A DNA stretch of 64,000 nucleotides from Ectopseudomonas composti (GTDB lineage: Bacteria > Pseudomonadota > Gammaproteobacteria > Pseudomonadales > Pseudomonadaceae): positions 310,001 through 374,000 of the forward strand of contig NZ_LSSW01000029.1 in the NCBI RefSeq assembly GCF_001567565.1, in the 5' to 3' direction. Of the stretch, positions 56,106-64,000 are shown piece by piece. The first letter of the stretch is position 1. Every line of letters begins with the position of its first letter. Position numbers and translations under genes: made by a program. The notes beneath the pieces are model-generated. The model was not told the origin of the DNA and made no database searches. It saw only the letters and a list, made by a program, of their open reading frames with translations.

Positions 56106-56265
56106 CGCGTTGGCTCTGAAGAATGAAGGTGACGACGATCAGGATCAGCCACAGCAGATAAGGCCGATACCAGGCGCCATTGGGGTCGATCCACCAGTCC
56201 ATGATGGCCGGTGAAAACAGGTAGATCCCCACTACCAGGATCAGAACCAGTCGGTAGATATACAT
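56089..56265 (-). CDS. cbrX: small membrane protein CbrX overlapping cbrA
   Basis: A 58-aa frame starting MYIYRLVLILVVGIYLFSPA with two hydrophobic segments (LVLILVVGIYLFSPA and YLLWLILIVVTFIL) around a central MDWWIDPNGAWYRP. It overlaps the start of cbrA by 17 nt, so translation is probably coupled. Its position matches the small ORF upstream of cbrA described in other pseudomonads, which I recall as cbrX; its role in the kinase is not settled. The ribosome-binding site (GAG, 8 nt upstream) is weak. Confidence 0.8.
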   Translation of the reverse strand: MYIYRLVLILVVGIYLFSPAIMDWWIDPNGAWYRPYLLWLILIVVTFILQSQRDADEL

Positions 56266-56371
56266 GTGGCATCTCGTCGAAAGATGCCGCGATGGTAAAG
56301 GAAGCTGCGCGCTTCAAGCCACAAACTTGAGGCTTATATGGGGCGCCATGCGCTCCGAGGTCATACAGCGC

Positions 56372-56434
56372 GTAGCCCGGATGAAATCCGGGGGATGCCT
56401 GCGCCATCGTTCCCGCTTTGTATCCAGGCTGCGG
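56372..56434. repeat. REP-like element (GTAGCCCGGATG family), gluQ 3' end
   Basis: Starts GTAGCCCGGATGAAATCCGG and closes with an imperfect arm ATCCAGGCTGCGG. Its right end directly abuts the gluQ stop codon (56435-56437). Related to the elements at 8557 and 60009. Confidence 0.7.
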
Positions 56435-57319
56435 TTACTTCAATTGTGCTTCGGCCAGGGTGCGGCTGCGTGGGATGCGCGTGGCGTCCCAGTGGGCGAC
56501 GCCCCAGGCCAGCAGCTCGCTGGGGCTGGCGCCCTGCAGTTCGGCCGTGGGTCGCTGGCCCAGCGCACGCAGGGCGCGCAGCAGCAATGGGCTGGCCTGG
56601 TCCGCGGGCAGCGGCGGCGAGCGATAACTCTTGCCCAGCTTGTGGCCATCGGGCTGGATGATCAGCGGTACGTGCAGGTAACGCGGTTGCGACAGCCCGA
56701 GCAGCTCCTGCAGATAGAGCTGGCGCGGCGTGGAGTCGAGCAGGTCGGCGCCGCGCACCACGTCGGTAACACCCTGCCAGGCATCGTCCAGCACCACGGC
56801 GAGCTGATAGGCGAACAGCCCGTCGCGCCGGCGAATCACGAAGTCACCGACTTCACGGCCCAGGTGCTGGCGAAACTCGCCCTGTACCCGGTCGATGAAG
56901 TGATAGTCCAGCTCCGGAACGCGCAAGCGGATGGCCGCGTCGTGGTCAGGGTGGCAGGCATTGCGGCAAAACCCCGGATAGATGCCGGCGTAGCCTTCGA
57001 GCTGCTTGCGCGAACAGATGCAGGCGTAGGCCAGGCCCTGGCTGAACAGCCGGGCGATCACCGCGGCGTATTCGGCGTGACGATCGTTCTGGCGCACCAG
57101 TGCGCCGTCCCACTCGAAGCCGTAGGTCTCCAGCGTGCGCAGGATTGCGTCCTGGGCGCCAGGTGCTTCCCGTGGCGGGTCGAGGTCCTCCATGCGCAGC
57201 AGCCAGCGGCCGCCAGCGGCGCGGGCATCGAGGTAGGAGGCGAGAGCGGCGACCAGCGAACCGAAGTGCAGATAGCCGCTGGGCGTGGGGGCGAAGCGCC
57301 CGATATAGGCAGTGTTCAT
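56435..57319 (-). CDS. gluQ: glutamyl-Q tRNA(Asp) synthetase
   Basis: Truncated glutamyl-tRNA synthetase paralog, 294 aa, that attaches glutamate to queuosine at the wobble base of tRNA-Asp. Class I features: RFAPTPSGYLHFGSLVAALA (HIGH-like), zinc ligands in CICSRKQ and YPGFCRNACHP, VVRGADLLDSTPRQLYLQEL, and the KMSKS-like HKLGKSYRS. No anticodon-binding domain is present. It lies downstream of dksA, as in E. coli and Pseudomonas, with a terminator hairpin between. Confidence 0.95.
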   Translation of the reverse strand: MNTAYIGRFAPTPSGYLHFGSLVAALASYLDARAAGGRWLLRMEDLDPPREAPGAQDAILRTLETYGFEWDGALVRQNDRHAEYAAVIARLFSQGLAYACICSRKQLEGYAGIYPGFCRNACHPDHDAAIRLRVPELDYHFIDRVQGEFRQHLGREVGDFVIRRRDGLFAYQLAVVLDDAWQGVTDVVRGADLLDSTPRQLYLQELLGLSQPRYLHVPLIIQPDGHKLGKSYRSPPLPADQASPLLLRALRALGQRPTAELQGASPSELLAWGVAHWDATRIPRSRTLAEAQLK

Positions 57320-57341
57320 GGAGCTAGGGCCAGAAACAGAG

Positions 57342-57361
57342 CGGGGCGCCTAAGCGCCCCG
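57342..57361 (-). terminator. dksA-gluQ hairpin
   Basis: CGGGGCGC, loop CTAA, GCGCCCCG, with a moderately T-rich tail on the minus strand (GCTCTGTTTCTGG). Probably a partial terminator after dksA. Confidence 0.7.
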
Positions 57362-57369
57362 TCGTCAGA

Positions 57370-57816
57370 TCAGGAACCGATCTGCTTTTCCTTGATTTCC
57401 GCCAGCGTCTTGCAGTCGATGCACAGCGTGGCGGTCGGGCGGGCTTCGAGGCGGCGGATGCCGATCTCGACGCCACAGGAGTCGCACCAGCCGTAATCGT
57501 TGTCTTCGATCAGCTGCAGGGTCTCGTCGATCTTCTTGATCAGCTTGCGCTCGCGGTCACGGGCACGCAGCTCCAGGCTGAACTCTTCTTCCTGGCTGGC
57601 ACGGTCGGCCGGATCGGGGAAGTTGGCCGCTTCGTCCTGCATGTGGTGCACGGTACGGTCGACTTCCTGCATCAGCTCCAGCTTCCACTTATTGAGGATG
57701 CTGGTGAAGTGAGCGCGCATCGGCTCGCTCATGTATTCCTCGCCCTTCTTCTCTTGATAGGGTTCGAAACCACGAATCAGCTGGCTGGTGCTTTTGGCTT
57801 TTTCTTTTGTGGGCAT
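57370..57816 (-). CDS. dksA: RNA polymerase-binding transcription factor DksA
   Basis: ppGpp cofactor acting in the RNA polymerase secondary channel, 148 aa. A coiled-coil region (ILNKWKLELMQEVDRTVHHM, DPADRASQEEEFSLELRARD with the acidic tip DPADRA) precedes the C-terminal zinc finger WCDSCGVEIG...LCIDCKTLAE with all four cysteines, identifying classical DksA rather than a cysteine-poor DksA2. It precedes gluQ on the same strand. Confidence 0.97.
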   Translation of the reverse strand: MPTKEKAKSTSQLIRGFEPYQEKKGEEYMSEPMRAHFTSILNKWKLELMQEVDRTVHHMQDEAANFPDPADRASQEEEFSLELRARDRERKLIKKIDETLQLIEDNDYGWCDSCGVEIGIRRLEARPTATLCIDCKTLAEIKEKQIGS

Positions 57817-58074
57817 GGATGACGCCTCTCACTCTTTCTAATCCATCGCGCAGGTTATTCCATTGCCAGGCGTTTGTCCGGCCCTGCGACTGCAAGCGGG
57901 CGAACTTACCAGATCGAATCGGGGCGCGCTACTCCCGGTTGTCTCTGCCTGGTTCGGGGTGTGAACGAAATCTGCAAGGGACTGGCTAGCAAGCGTAGCG
58001 CTGCTTTGGCGCCCTTGCCGTGGCCTCGAGCTGCCCTGCTAGAATCCGCGCCTCGCAACCCTGAAGGCAGACCC

Positions 58075-59256
58075 ATGGCTCAGCTCTACAGTGCGCGCAG
58101 TCGCGCCATCGAACCCTTCCACGTGATGGCCTTGCTGGCGCGTGCCAACGAGCTGCAGGCCGCCGGCCACGATGTGATCCATCTGGAGATCGGCGAGCCG
58201 GACTTCACCACTGCCGAGCCGATCATCCGCGCCGGCCAGGCCGCATTGTCCGCCGGGCATACCCGCTACACCGCGGCCCGCGGCCTGCCGCAGTTGCGCG
58301 AAGCCATCGCCGGCTTCTACGCCGAGCGTTATCGCCTGAGCATCGATCCGCAGCGCATCCTGATCACGCCGGGCGGCTCCGGCGCCCTGTTGCTGGCCGC
58401 CAGCCTGCTGGTCGATCCGGGCAAGCACTGGTTGCTGGCCGACCCGGGCTACCCGTGCAATCGCCACTTTCTGCGCCTGGTCGAAGGCGCCGCGCAACTG
58501 GTGCCGGTGGGCCCGGACGTGCGTTACCAGCTCACCCCGCAGTTGCTGGAGCGGCACTGGGATTCTGGCAGTGTCGGCGCCCTGGTCGCCTCGCCGGCCA
58601 ATCCGACCGGCACGCTGCTACACAAGGATGAGCTGGCCGCGCTGTCGACCTGCCTCAAGCAACGCGGCGGCCATCTGGTGGTGGACGAGATCTACCACGG
58701 CCTGACCTACGGCTGCGAGGCGCCGAGCGTGCTGGAGGTGGATGACGACGCCTTCGTGCTCAATAGTTTCTCCAAATATTTCGGCATGACCGGCTGGCGC
58801 CTGGGCTGGCTGGTCGCACCCGAAGCGGCCGTGCCGGAGCTGGAGAAGCTGGCGCAGAACCTCTATATCAGTGCGCCGAGCATGGCCCAGCATGCTGCGC
58901 TGGCCTGCTTCGAGCCGGCCACGCTGGCAATCCTCGAAGAGCGCCGTCATGAATTCCAGCGCCGCCGCGATTATCTGCTGCCGGCATTGCGTGAGCTGGG
59001 CTTCGGTATCGCGGTGGAGCCGGAAGGTGCCTTCTATCTATATGCAGACATCAGCGCCTTTGGCGGCGACGCCTTCGCTTTCTGCCGCCACTTCATCGAA
59101 ACCGAGCACGTGGCATTCACGCCGGGCCTGGATTTCGGCCGTTACCAGGCCGGGCACCATGTGCGCTTTGCCTACACGCAGAACGTCGAGCGCCTGCAGC
59201 AGGCGGTCGAGCGCATCGCCCGTGGTCTGAAGAGCTGGCAGCCCGATGCGCTTTGA
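58075..59256 (+). CDS. PLP-dependent class I/II aminotransferase
   Basis: Fold type I aminotransferase, 393 aa. Motifs: VIHLEIGEPDFTTAEPIIRA, GHTRYTAARGLPQLREAIA, ASPANPTGTLLHKDELAAL, VDEIYHGLTYG and the PLP lysine in NSFSKYFGMTGWRLGW, ending with FRYTxN-type FAYTQNVERLQQAVERI. The substrate cannot be assigned; it resembles aspartate/alanine-type enzymes. ATG 58075 has AAGG 8 nt upstream; the open frame continues upstream, but those residues are not family-like. It overlaps sfsA by 11 nt. Confidence 0.9.
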   Translation: MAQLYSARSRAIEPFHVMALLARANELQAAGHDVIHLEIGEPDFTTAEPIIRAGQAALSAGHTRYTAARGLPQLREAIAGFYAERYRLSIDPQRILITPGGSGALLLAASLLVDPGKHWLLADPGYPCNRHFLRLVEGAAQLVPVGPDVRYQLTPQLLERHWDSGSVGALVASPANPTGTLLHKDELAALSTCLKQRGGHLVVDEIYHGLTYGCEAPSVLEVDDDAFVLNSFSKYFGMTGWRLGWLVAPEAAVPELEKLAQNLYISAPSMAQHAALACFEPATLAILEERRHEFQRRRDYLLPALRELGFGIAVEPEGAFYLYADISAFGGDAFAFCRHFIETEHVAFTPGLDFGRYQAGHHVRFAYTQNVERLQQAVERIARGLKSWQPDAL

Positions 59257-59953
59257 TCCGCCGTTGGAGCAAGGGCGCCTGTTGCGCCGCTACAAGCGTT
59301 TTCTCGCCGATATCGAGACCGCCCAAGGCGAGCAGATGACCATCCACTGTGCCAACACCGGCTCGATGCTCAATTGCATGAGCGAAGGGTGCCGGGTGTG
59401 GTTCAGCCGCAGCAACGATCCCAAGCGCAAGCTGCCGGGCAGCTGGGAAATCAGCGAGACGCCACAAGGGCGGCTGGCCTGCATCAACACCGCGCGGGCC
59501 AATGCTCTGGTGGAAGAGGCTTTGCGTGCCGGGCAGATCGCCGAGCTGGCCGGTTTCACCGCGCTCAAGCGTGAAGTGCCCTACGGCGTGGAGAACAGTC
59601 GCGCCGACTTTCGCCTGGATTATCCAGACGGGCCGGCCTTCGTGGAGGTCAAGAGCGTGACGCTGGGGTTCGCTGATAGCGACGTGGCGGCCTTTCCCGA
59701 TGCGGTGACTCAGCGCGGCGCCAAGCATCTGCGCGAGTTGGCGGCGTTGGCCCGTGCCGGGGTACGCACGGTGCAACTGTACTGCGTGAACCTTTCTGGC
59801 ATCCGCGCCGTGCGCGCCGCCGAGGAAATCGACCCGGCCTACGCAGCAGGCCTGCGCGATGCCAAGGCAGCGGGTGTGGAGGTGCTGGCCTATGGCGCCG
59901 AGCTCAGCCCCGAAGGGATCGCTCTGGTTCGCCGCCTTGAGGTACTGACCTAG
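59246..59953 (+). CDS. sfsA: sugar fermentation stimulation protein SfsA
   Basis: A 235-aa SfsA-family protein with an OB-like N-terminal part (LEQGRLLRRYKRFLADIETA, MTIHCANTGSMLNCMSEGCR) and a nuclease-like C-terminal domain (SRADFRLDYPDGPAFVEVKS, FPDAVTQRGAKHLRELAALA, with D/E/K residues). Named from an E. coli maltose phenotype; the true role is unknown, perhaps DNA or RNA binding. Its ATG lies inside the last codons of the aminotransferase gene, indicating coupled translation. Confidence 0.93.
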   Translation: MRFDPPLEQGRLLRRYKRFLADIETAQGEQMTIHCANTGSMLNCMSEGCRVWFSRSNDPKRKLPGSWEISETPQGRLACINTARANALVEEALRAGQIAELAGFTALKREVPYGVENSRADFRLDYPDGPAFVEVKSVTLGFADSDVAAFPDAVTQRGAKHLRELAALARAGVRTVQLYCVNLSGIRAVRAAEEIDPAYAAGLRDAKAAGVEVLAYGAELSPEGIALVRRLEVLT

Positions 59954-60008
59954 GGTGTGCTGCGCACACCGGCTTCTGTTTCGGTAGTGCGCTGGGCGCC
60001 ATGTTGAC

Positions 60009-60069
60009 GTAGCCCGGATGCAATCCGGGAATTCAGTTCTCGCCCATCCCCGGATTGCATCCGGGCTAC
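60009..60069. repeat. REP-like perfect inverted repeat (GTAGCCCGGATG family)
   Basis: Two perfect 21-bp arms (60009-60029 beginning GTAGCCCGGATGC; 60049-60069 ending GCATCCGGGCTAC) flank a 19-nt loop. The element supplies the TAG stop codon (60066-60068) of the adjoining Rieske gene. Strongest copy of the family in the window. Confidence 0.9.
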
Positions 60070-60395
60070 CTGGCGGCAGCGCCTTCGATCCAGATCCCGT
60101 GCGTGTCTTCCCTGCATTCCAGTGCCTGCAGCGCCTGCCCCTCGCAAGGCCCGGCCACGCATTCGCCACTGTCGATCAGAAACAGCGCGCCGTGGGTCGT
60201 GCAGCGGATCAGGCTGCCGCTGTCATCGAGAAAATCGTCTGGTCGCCACTCCAGGGCAATACCGCGATGTGGGCAGCGGTTGATATAGGCGTGCACCTGA
60301 CCGTCCCTGCGTACCGCAAGCAGGTTCAACTGATCGATCACAAAGCCCCGGCTCTGACCTTCGGCCAGATCCTGTGGGGCACACAAGCGAATCAT
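60066..60395 (-). CDS. small Rieske [2Fe-2S] protein
   Basis: A 109-aa single-domain Rieske ferredoxin. Cluster ligands are C41 and H43 in NRCPHRGIALEW and C65 and H68 in IRCTTHGALFLIDSGECVAG, matching the CxH...CxxH pattern. It resembles small Rieske proteins next to sfsA in pseudomonads; its partner oxygenase or reductase is not visible. The stop codon TAG is contributed by the REP element, so the native C-terminus may have been a little different. Confidence 0.85.
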   Translation of the reverse strand: MIRLCAPQDLAEGQSRGFVIDQLNLLAVRRDGQVHAYINRCPHRGIALEWRPDDFLDDSGSLIRCTTHGALFLIDSGECVAGPCEGQALQALECREDTHGIWIEGAAAR

Positions 60396-60514
60396 CGCGG
60401 TTTCCCGTTAGCGTAAACGGTCGCGTAGCTGCGACCTCGGATGACCTTCCTCCGGCGGAAGAAGGTGGCGCATGGCGCCGCAAGACGGGCGGATTATCCC
60501 GCAAGAGGGAGGAG

Positions 60515-60530
60515 GGCGCATCCATGCGCC
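60515..60530 (-). terminator. haem receptor 3' hairpin
   Basis: GGCGCA, loop TCCA, TGCGCC lies 10 nt beyond the receptor stop; a nearby imperfect CCTTCCTCC / GGAAGAAGG pairing adds structure in the 144-nt spacer. No T run is seen. Confidence 0.45.
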
Positions 60531-60539
60531 AAGTGGAAC

Positions 60540-62750
60540 TCAGAACTGCCAGGAGGCAGACACGCGCAAGGAGCGACCTGGCTCGCTGTAGTAGTCGACG
60601 GGTTGCGGGCTGGCGCGGCCGCCCGCGCTGGGCACGTTGAGGGCATTCCAGTACTTCTTGTCGAACAGGTTGAACAGCCCCGCCTGCAGCCGGACGCCAT
60701 CCAGCGCCGCAGGCTGCCAGTAAGCAGTGAGGTCGACCACGCCGTAGCCGGGTGCCTTGAAGTCGCTGTCGTTCTCGACCTTGTCGCGGCGGCGCGCGGC
60801 GGTCAGCATCAGGTCCGCGCCATGGTGCTGCTGGGTATAGCTGAGGCCGAGGGTGCCGGTCAGCGGGGCGACAGAGTTCAAGTGCTGTTTGGTTTCACGG
60901 TCCTTGCCCACGGCCCAGGCGACCGAGCTCCAGGCTTGCCAGGAGGGGGCGAACTGCCAGTGCGCGGTGCCCTCGGCACCATAGATGCGCACCTTGTCGC
61001 GGTTTTCCATCACCTCGAAGAAGGTCGGGAACTCCCCAGCCTGGAAGCCGTAGTCCGCTTCATTGGCAGTGATGCTGTCGATGAAGTTCTTGTAGCGGTT
61101 ATCGAACAGGCTGACGGAACCCCCCAGGCGGCTGTCACCCAGGCGCGCGCCAACTTCATAGCCGGTGCTCTTTTCGGGCTTGAGGTTGGGATTGCCCACC
61201 CGCGCGTAACCCATGCCGGAGTTGGTGAAGGTGCTGTACAGCTCGTTGACGTCCGGTGCCTTGAAGCCCTGCGCCCACTGCGCATAGAGAGTGGCCAGCT
61301 TATGCGCCTGCCAGGTCAGCAGCAGGCTGCCGGACCAGTTGGAGTCCTTGTTCTCGCTGAGCATCACGCTGTCACCGGCCAGCACGTAGCCGCTGGTGCC
61401 GCTCTTAGGCTTGTATTGGTAATGGTCGTAACGCACGCCTGGCGTCAGGGTCAGGGTGTCGCTGAGGGCGATGTCGTCCTTCAGGTAGATGCCATACAAG
61501 GTGCCCGGCGTTTTCGGCATCTCGGCCTGATTGGTGTGCAGGTTGACGCAGGCGAAGTAGATGCCGGCAGGCGTGCTGTCCGGGCGCGGCGGGAAAGGTG
61601 GCACCAGCACGCTGGGGCAGGCATCGTAGCCGCCGCTGTACTGCTCGGCCTCGATGCGGCTCCACTCGGCGCCCAGGGTCAGATTGTGCTGCCCGAGCTG
61701 TTTGCCCAGGCTGCTGTTGATGCCGTACTGGGTTTTCTCGATCTCGTTGTTGCGGCCGAAGGGGCCCGCCAACGTCCCGGCGCGGGTCGCATCCACCTCG
61801 TCCTCGCGATGGAGCTTCTGCCAGTAGACGATGGTGTCGGCCCAGTCGAGCAGGCTGCCGGCTTTATCGGCGCGGTACTGGTGATCGAAGGACAGGCGCT
61901 TGCGCTCGCTGTTCTCGCGGGTGTCGTAGTGCCGAGGGTAGTTGGCGGTGCCCTGGTTGATGCGGCTGTCCATGTCCTCGGTGCGTTCGAACAGTTCGGC
62001 GGTCACGCCGATGCGATGACCATCGGCGAGTTTCTGCTGAACCTTGAACAACAGGCTGTGCTGATCGGTATCGCTGGGGTTGGCTTCGGTGCGCCGCGTG
62101 CCCAGCAGATTCTGGTTGCCCTGGTTGTCGAGCTCGTGACCCATGCGTCCACCGGCCTGGAGCAACCAGGCAGTGTCGTTGAAGCGGCCGGCCAGCGCGG
62201 CATTGAGGCCCCAGCTGCGGTCAGCGCTGTCGTAGTCGTTCTTGAGCAGGCCGGCGAATGCGTCCTTGTTGCCCAGCAGATCATCAGGGTTCAGCGTGCG
62301 CAGTTGCAGGGCGCCGCCAAGGGCGCCGGAGCCCACTTGGCTGGAGTTGGCGCCGCGCACCACGTCGATGGCGGACAGGCTGTTGAAGTCGATGCTGTCC
62401 AGGCCGCCATTCACCTCGCGTACGGCGTCGTTCAGCCAGGGCATGCGGATGCCGTCGATGGTGGTCAGCACGCGGTCGCGATCCAGGCCGCGGATATTGA
62501 TGCTGTTGTTGCTGCGGTTGAAGTTCACCCCGGGTTCGGCGCGTCGCGACAGATCATCGAAGCTGCGGATCTGGCGACGCTCCAGCGTCTGGGCGTCGGT
62601 CCGGGTCGTGGTCGGCAGTGGTTGCGTGGCTGCCGGAGCAGTGATTTCGACAGCGGGGAGTTCGGCTGGCGCATCAGCCAGGGCCAGGGAAGGACACAGC
62701 AACAGTAGCGCGAGCCAGGGACGGCGAGCGTAGGGCGGGCGAACGAGCAT
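60540..62750 (-). CDS. TonB-dependent haem/haemoglobin receptor (PhuR/HemR type)
   Basis: Outer-membrane TonB-dependent receptor, 736 aa. A signal peptide (PWLALLLLCPSLALADA) precedes a TonB-box-like LPAVEITAP, a plug domain (INIRGLDRDRVLTTIDGIRM, VVRGANSSQVGSGALGGALQ) and a 22-strand-type barrel ending in WQF. The haem-receptor motifs are present as FKAP (about residue 495) and NPNL (VGNPNLKPEKS). No histidine lies between FKAP and NPNL, or in the plug, although many haem receptors have them. Two cysteines in an extracellular loop (DACPS, YFACVN) may pair. ATG 62750 has GGAG 7 nt upstream. Fur-type sites lie in the divergent spacer. Confidence 0.88.
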   Translation of the reverse strand: MLVRPPYARRPWLALLLLCPSLALADAPAELPAVEITAPAATQPLPTTTRTDAQTLERRQIRSFDDLSRRAEPGVNFNRSNNSINIRGLDRDRVLTTIDGIRMPWLNDAVREVNGGLDSIDFNSLSAIDVVRGANSSQVGSGALGGALQLRTLNPDDLLGNKDAFAGLLKNDYDSADRSWGLNAALAGRFNDTAWLLQAGGRMGHELDNQGNQNLLGTRRTEANPSDTDQHSLLFKVQQKLADGHRIGVTAELFERTEDMDSRINQGTANYPRHYDTRENSERKRLSFDHQYRADKAGSLLDWADTIVYWQKLHREDEVDATRAGTLAGPFGRNNEIEKTQYGINSSLGKQLGQHNLTLGAEWSRIEAEQYSGGYDACPSVLVPPFPPRPDSTPAGIYFACVNLHTNQAEMPKTPGTLYGIYLKDDIALSDTLTLTPGVRYDHYQYKPKSGTSGYVLAGDSVMLSENKDSNWSGSLLLTWQAHKLATLYAQWAQGFKAPDVNELYSTFTNSGMGYARVGNPNLKPEKSTGYEVGARLGDSRLGGSVSLFDNRYKNFIDSITANEADYGFQAGEFPTFFEVMENRDKVRIYGAEGTAHWQFAPSWQAWSSVAWAVGKDRETKQHLNSVAPLTGTLGLSYTQQHHGADLMLTAARRRDKVENDSDFKAPGYGVVDLTAYWQPAALDGVRLQAGLFNLFDKKYWNALNVPSAGGRASPQPVDYYSEPGRSLRVSASWQF

Positions 62751-62834
62751 GGTGATACTCCAGTGCATGCTTGGCAGTTCTGCGACTGCCTGGTTGGCGA
62801 CGGCGCAAGACGTTAACCAGATTATCTACTTGAT

Positions 62835-62859
62835 GCAAATAATTCTCAGGTAGATTATC
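62835..62859. promoter_or_regulatory. overlapping Fur-box candidates
   Basis: Two overlapping 19-mers, GCAAATAATTCTCAGGTAG (62835-62853) and AATTCTCAGGTAGATTATC (62841-62859), each match roughly half of the Fur consensus, with the AATNATTCTCA core common in Pseudomonas Fur boxes. They lie in the divergent spacer of two haem-uptake genes. Confidence 0.65.
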
Positions 62860-62943
62860 GTTCTCTCAAATTGCACTGCCGTGTCGGTACGCGTTCGTGT
62901 CGCCGGCGGTGGTGGCAAGCACCCGTGAGAGAGGAATATCCCG

Positions 62944-64000
62944 ATGAGTACCGCAAACATTGCTGCCGCACCGGCGGCCGATCTTTACCAGGCATGGCAA
63001 GCGCTGCGTCATGCACAGCCGCGTCTGCGTGCCCGCGAGGCGGCAGCGCAACTGGCTGTCAGCGAAGCTGAGCTGACTGCCAGCCGCCTGGGCATCGATG
63101 CGCAGCGCCTGCGCCCGGACTGGACCGAGCTGTTGCCGGCGCTCGGCGGTCTCGGCCAGGTGATGGTGCTGACGCGCAACGAGCATTGCGTCCATGAGCG
63201 CAAAGGGGTGTACCGCGAGGTCAGTGTCTCCGCCTCCGGGCAGATGGGCCTGGTGGTCTCCGCCGATGTCGACCTGCGCCTGTTCCTTGGCGGCTGGGCC
63301 AGCGTGTTCGCGGTTGCCGAGCAGACCGCCAAGGGTATTCAGCGCAGCATCCAGGTGTTCGACCAGCAGGGCGTTGCCGTACACAAGGTCTACCTCACCG
63401 AGCGCAGCGAGCTGGGCGCCTGGCAGCCGCTGGTCGAGCGCTTTGCCGGCGAGCAGAGTGCCGAGTTGCAGCTACTGCCACCGCCGGTCGCACCGGCGCG
63501 CAGGGCTGACGCCGAGATCGACAGTCAGGCGCTGCGTGAGGGCTGGTCGGCGCTACAGGACACCCATCATTTCTTCGCCCTGCTCAAGAAGCATCAGGTC
63601 GCGCGTACCCAGGCGCTGCGCCTGGCGGGCGAGCAGTGGGCGCAGCCGTTGGCGATCTCCGAGCTGACGGTGCTGATGGAGCAGGCCGCCACGCGTGAAG
63701 TGCCGATCATGGTGTTCGTTGGCAACCGCCACTGCATCCAGATCCACACCGGTCCGGTGAACAACCTGCGCTGGATGGACAGCTGGTTCAACGTGCTCGA
63801 CCCCGACTTCAACCTGCACCTGCAGACCCGTGGTGTGGTCGAGCTGTGGCGCGTGCGCAAACCCAGCATCGACGGTGTGATCACCAGCCTGGAGGCCTTC
63901 GGTGCCGACGGCGAACTGGTGGTCCAGTTGTTCGGGGCGCGCAAGCCCGGTATGGCCGAGCGCGATGACTGGCGTGAGTTGGCCGAGTCGCTGCCGGTTC
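62944..64000 (+). CDS. haem-binding/trafficking protein (PhuS/HmuS), 3' end cut
   Basis: Cytoplasmic haemin-degrading/trafficking factor of the HemS/PhuS family; 352 codons are visible and the family is about 350-355 aa, so only the end is missing. Two homologous halves are seen (LGGLGQVMVLTRNEHCVHER, YREVSVSASGQMGLVVSADV; then VPIMVFVGNRHCIQIHTGPV, WMDSWFNVLDPDFNLHLQTR). The haem-ligand region ALQDTHHFFALLKKHQVART has the histidines expected for PhuS. GAGAGG precedes ATG 62944. Divergent from the TonB receptor, sharing the Fur sites; phu-type ABC genes would be expected downstream. Confidence 0.93.
   Translation, partial: MSTANIAAAPAADLYQAWQALRHAQPRLRAREAAAQLAVSEAELTASRLGIDAQRLRPDWTELLPALGGLGQVMVLTRNEHCVHERKGVYREVSVSASGQMGLVVSADVDLRLFLGGWASVFAVAEQTAKGIQRSIQVFDQQGVAVHKVYLTERSELGAWQPLVERFAGEQSAELQLLPPPVAPARRADAEIDSQALREGWSALQDTHHFFALLKKHQVARTQALRLAGEQWAQPLAISELTVLMEQAATREVPIMVFVGNRHCIQIHTGPVNNLRWMDSWFNVLDPDFNLHLQTRGVVELWRVRKPSIDGVITSLEAFGADGELVVQLFGARKPGMAERDDWRELAESLPV

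Noticed and set aside
57817..58074. Promoter and small ORF in the dksA-aminotransferase spacer
   Set aside because: A TAGAAT hexamer near 58040 has no -35 at suitable distance; no supported gene is seen in this spacer.

Overview
The window is ordinary high-GC gammaproteobacterial chromosome. Gene content and order match the Pseudomonas core genome: carAB-greA-yhbY-rlmE-ftsH-folP-glmM-tpiA-secG, then rimP-nusA-infB-rbfA-truB-rpsO-pnp, then acs-pgi-panCB-folK-pcnB-crcZ-cbrBA-gluQ-dksA. The lldPD-dld locus, the protein sequences and REP-type repeats suggest a Pseudomonas of the mendocina/oleovorans type. That species-level placement is an inference. I see no prophage, insertion sequence, integron or CRISPR array.

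Layout. 1-4589: lactate utilisation (dld, lldD, lldP) with divergent regulator lldR. 4645-8503: smpB, a sodium-dependent transporter, ratA-rnfH, bamE and fur. 8616-14308: recN and the heat-shock genes grpE, dnaK, dnaJ. 14356-20647: dapB, carA, carB, greA and a small membrane protein. 20678-27203: yhbY, then rlmE to secG. 27211-36357: tRNA-Leu, initiator tRNA, and the translation/RNA-turnover cluster rimP to pnp. 36717-42149: BON and CsbD stress-type proteins, two DUF2845 paralogs, a large DUF748 protein and a methyltransferase. 42307-50892: DUF2236 protein, acs, pgi, panC-panB, folK-pcnB. 51105-56265: the CbrAB/CrcZ carbon-control module. 56435-60395: gluQ, dksA, an aminotransferase, sfsA and a Rieske protein. 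60540-64000: a Fur-type haem uptake locus, cut by the window end.

How the parts connect. CbrA/CbrB, with sigma-54, should drive the RNA CrcZ, which sequesters Hfq/Crc. The lldP leader carries an A-rich Hfq/Crc-type motif next to a small upstream ORF, so a likely target of this control lies in the same window. Fur (8099-8503) should control the divergent haem receptor/haem-binding pair at the right end. Sigma-32 promoters precede grpE and dnaK, and a LexA box precedes recN.

Most notable signals: (1) carA starts at TTG and carries a KPA-PKPA codon repeat with identical GCC codons 12 nt apart, fitting the untranslated segment reported for P. aeruginosa carA; (2) the lldP leader with a 25-codon upstream ORF and CA motif; (3) a sigma-54 promoter before the BON-domain gene; (4) a REP family whose three copies each abut or supply the stop codon of a minus-strand gene; (5) the complete crcZ promoter architecture; (6) cbrX overlapping cbrA.
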